The translations under genes were made by a program, and so were the position numbers. This document shows positions 62,264-64,000 of a DNA stretch of 64,000 bases, one piece after another. The notes under the pieces are model-generated. The model was not told the origin of the DNA, ran no database searches, and worked only from the letters and a program-made list of their open reading frames with translations. The stretch covers positions 372,001-436,000 of the forward strand of contig NZ_BMDQ01000002.1 in the NCBI RefSeq assembly GCF_014635865.1, read 5' to 3'. Positions within the stretch are counted from its first letter, which is position 1, and each line of letters starts with the position of its first letter. This DNA comes from Winogradskyella haliclonae (GTDB taxonomy: Bacteria; Bacteroidota; Bacteroidia; Flavobacteriales; Flavobacteriaceae).

Positions 62264-62285
62264 TCTTTATATTGTTAATAACACC

Positions 62286-62301
62286 TTGGTATAAATACCA
62301 A
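62286..62301. promoter_or_regulatory. Perfect dyad upstream of ftsK
   Basis: TTGGTAT-AA-ATACCAA is a perfect 7-2-7 inverted repeat, 79 bases before the ftsK start. It could be an operator; it lacks a T-tract for a terminator. Confidence 0.35.
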
Positions 62302-62329
62302 AACCGTTAGGATAAACGTTACTTATTTG

Positions 62330-62337
62330 TATTTTTG
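62330..62337 (+). promoter_or_regulatory. Candidate -7 promoter element of ftsK
   Basis: TATTTTTG matches TAnnTTTG and ends 42 bases before the ATG at 62380. No clear -33 TTG is seen. The dyad at 62286-62301 lies upstream. Confidence 0.4.
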
Positions 62338-62379
62338 ATTTAGTACTAAATCTATCACTTCCTTTATAGGATTTTATTA

Positions 62380-64000
62380 ATGGCAAAAAGAACAACCAAG
62401 AAAAAAACCAAAGCTAAACCAAAGACTAAGCGTAAGCCTATCTCTTTAAAATTATCAAACCAACAAAAATTAATCGTTGGTAGTTTACTGATAATTCTGG
62501 GTGTACTTTTATTTATTTCCTTTGTGTCCTTCTTGTTTACAGGTAAAGAAGATCAGAGTATTTTATCTGAATTCCCTTCTAGACAAGTCGAGGCTAAAAA
62601 TTGGGCTAACCAATTTGGAGCCAAATTAAGCGAATGGTTTATAACCAAAGGATTTGGTTTACCCTCATTTATATTTTCAGGATTATTATTTCTATCTGGC
62701 GTTTATGTAACGCTAAACTTAAAGCTATCTAAGCTACGTAAACATTGGATTTGGGGAACACTAATTGTAATATGGCTATCAATATTTTTTGGATTTTTTA
62801 CTCACAAGTACGATATACTTGGTGGTGTCATAGGCTATGAAATGAATCACTTTTTTCAAGATTATATTGGTAAAATAGGTACTGCTCTCCTACTTGCCTT
62901 TGGTCTTATTGTGTATTTAGCAATTCGTTTTAAAGTGACTGGTGATACGTTTGTTAATCTATTTAAAAATGCTAAAAAAGATTTTAAAGATGATTTTGAT
63001 TCAAATGAATCAAATACCGCTGAAGATAAAGTAGTCCCTATTGATAATAGTCTATCTGAAGAGGCAGAATCCATCAAATCTGCATTTGAGATTCCATTAG
63101 ATAACATAGAACCTACTATTTCTAAACATTCAAAAATAGAAAAAGACAACCCTACAGAACTTAAGGTTGAACCTCCAAAAGAAATGGAGGTTATTATAAA
63201 AGAGCCTGAAGTTGAGATGAAGATTGAGGTTACCGAAGAAGAAAAATCTGAAACAGATAATCTTGCGGATAAACTCGTTGAGGATTTTGGACAATTTGAC
63301 CCAACATTAGAGTTGAGTAATTTTCAATTTCCGCCATTAGATTTATTAAAAAAATACGATAACGAAGGTATCTCAATTGACCAAGACGAGCTTGAAGAAA
63401 ATAAAAATCGTATCGTAGAAACACTTAATAACTACAAAATAGGTATTACAAGTATTTCTGCCACTATAGGTCCAACTGTGACCTTATATGAGATTGTTCC
63501 TGAAGCTGGTATTCGTATTTCAAAAATCAAAAATCTTGAAGATGATATTGCATTATCACTTTCGGCCTTAGGGATTCGTATCATTGCACCTATTCCTGGA
63601 AAAGGTACTATAGGTATTGAGGTCCCAAATAAAAATGCGACTATTGTTTCTATGCACTCTGCTATAGCATCTAAGAAGTTTCAGAATTCAGCAATGCAAT
63701 TACCCATAGCTTTAGGTAAAACAATTAGCAATGAAACACTCGTTGTAGATTTGGCAAAAATGCCTCACTTACTCATGGCTGGTGCTACAGGTCAAGGTAA
63801 ATCTGTTGGTCTTAATGCTGTACTGACCTCTTTACTTTACAAGAAGCATCCTGCGGAGGTTAAATTTGTTTTAGTTGACCCAAAGAAAGTGGAGCTTACA
63901 CTCTTTAATAAAATAGAACGTCACTATTTAGCGAAACTACCAGACAGTGAAGACGCTATTATAACAGATAATACTAAGGTAATTAATACTTTAAATTCTC
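62380..64000 (+). CDS. ftsK: DNA translocase FtsK (3' truncated by the window)
   Basis: N-terminal and central part of FtsK, about 540 residues to the window edge. A basic start (MAKRTTKKKTKAKPKTKRKP) precedes four membrane helices (about 30-190) that place it at the septum. An acidic linker rich in Glu, Asp and Ser (about 200-310) is shorter than in E. coli. The motor begins with FQFPPLDLLKKYD and has the Walker A motif GATGQGKS (about 468-475) and FVLVDPKKVELTLF. It pumps chromosomal DNA during division and activates dif recombination. The C-terminal gamma domain lies outside the window. Confidence 0.95.
   Translation, partial: MAKRTTKKKTKAKPKTKRKPISLKLSNQQKLIVGSLLIILGVLLFISFVSFLFTGKEDQSILSEFPSRQVEAKNWANQFGAKLSEWFITKGFGLPSFIFSGLLFLSGVYVTLNLKLSKLRKHWIWGTLIVIWLSIFFGFFTHKYDILGGVIGYEMNHFFQDYIGKIGTALLLAFGLIVYLAIRFKVTGDTFVNLFKNAKKDFKDDFDSNESNTAEDKVVPIDNSLSEEAESIKSAFEIPLDNIEPTISKHSKIEKDNPTELKVEPPKEMEVIIKEPEVEMKIEVTEEEKSETDNLADKLVEDFGQFDPTLELSNFQFPPLDLLKKYDNEGISIDQDELEENKNRIVETLNNYKIGITSISATIGPTVTLYEIVPEAGIRISKIKNLEDDIALSLSALGIRIIAPIPGKGTIGIEVPNKNATIVSMHSAIASKKFQNSAMQLPIALGKTISNETLVVDLAKMPHLLMAGATGQGKSVGLNAVLTSLLYKKHPAEVKFVLVDPKKVELTLFNKIERHYLAKLPDSEDAIITDNTKVINTLNS

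Overview
The window looks like a chromosomal segment of a marine-type Flavobacteriaceae (phylum Bacteroidota). The DNA is AT-rich and genes lack strong Shine-Dalgarno sequences. Several upstream regions carry the Bacteroidota -7 promoter motif TAnnTTTG. Two very large proteins end in type IX secretion (T9SS) sorting domains, and families typical of this group (DUF4294, DUF2911, DUF4268, MerC-domain, two-component propeller sensors) are present. Coding density is very high: the longest gaps are 246 bp (57770-58015, AT-rich, holding only a probable pheT promoter) and 209 bp (36519-36727, holding a structured element and a terminator). I saw no rRNA, tRNA, insertion sequence, prophage, CRISPR array or recognisable defence system.

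Layout. 1-3497: end of thrA, then thrB and thrC, a tight threonine operon. 3494-7916: two methyltransferases, a ZIP metal transporter with a DUF4268 gene, a Fur-family (Zur-like) regulator divergent from a MerC-domain membrane protein with paired operator-like dyads between them, and a DoxX-like protein. 7971-12562: a lipid-binding-fold/beta-propeller fusion, acetyltransferase, DoxX, VOC and flavodoxin-like proteins, a hemolysin III membrane protein and a DUF4294 protein. 12595-16209: a possible micro-ORF, M42 aminopeptidase, PLP enzyme, Nudix hydrolase and PrsW-like protease. 16220-19686: a three-gene biotin-dependent acyl-CoA carboxylase. 19692-27486: amidohydrolase, DinB-like protein, drug exporter, YciO/YrdC protein, an aspartyl protease coupled to a triple glycan-binding-fold protein, and a UvrD/PcrA helicase.

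27631-36518: a propeller-containing sensor kinase, its response regulator and a 1715-residue secreted LRR/LamG/beta-helix mosaic. 36522-48199: a structured intergenic element, M20 amidohydrolase, FMN glutamate-synthase-like oxidoreductase, patatin, M1 aminopeptidase, RecG, a DUF2911-TPR protein, MiaE and a GH26-like protein. 48210-54555: short-chain fatty acid transporter, an alpha/beta hydrolase-sigma factor-membrane protein operon, an HTH membrane protein, a second two-lobed aspartyl protease and a TlpA-type lipoprotein. 54653-64000: a secreted modular endonuclease, pheT, PAP2 phosphatase, thiol peroxidase, diacylglycerol kinase and the 5' part of ftsK.

Most of the window is housekeeping and envelope biology. 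The items most worth a second look are the Zur-like operator architecture (6969-7127), the three-tier RNA-like element at 36522-36609, the SRPBCC-propeller fusion, the aspartyl protease/triple E-set pair, the sigma-factor operon behind a perfect dyad, and the sensor kinase-regulator-giant surface protein locus. Nothing here is clearly a new system on sequence alone.
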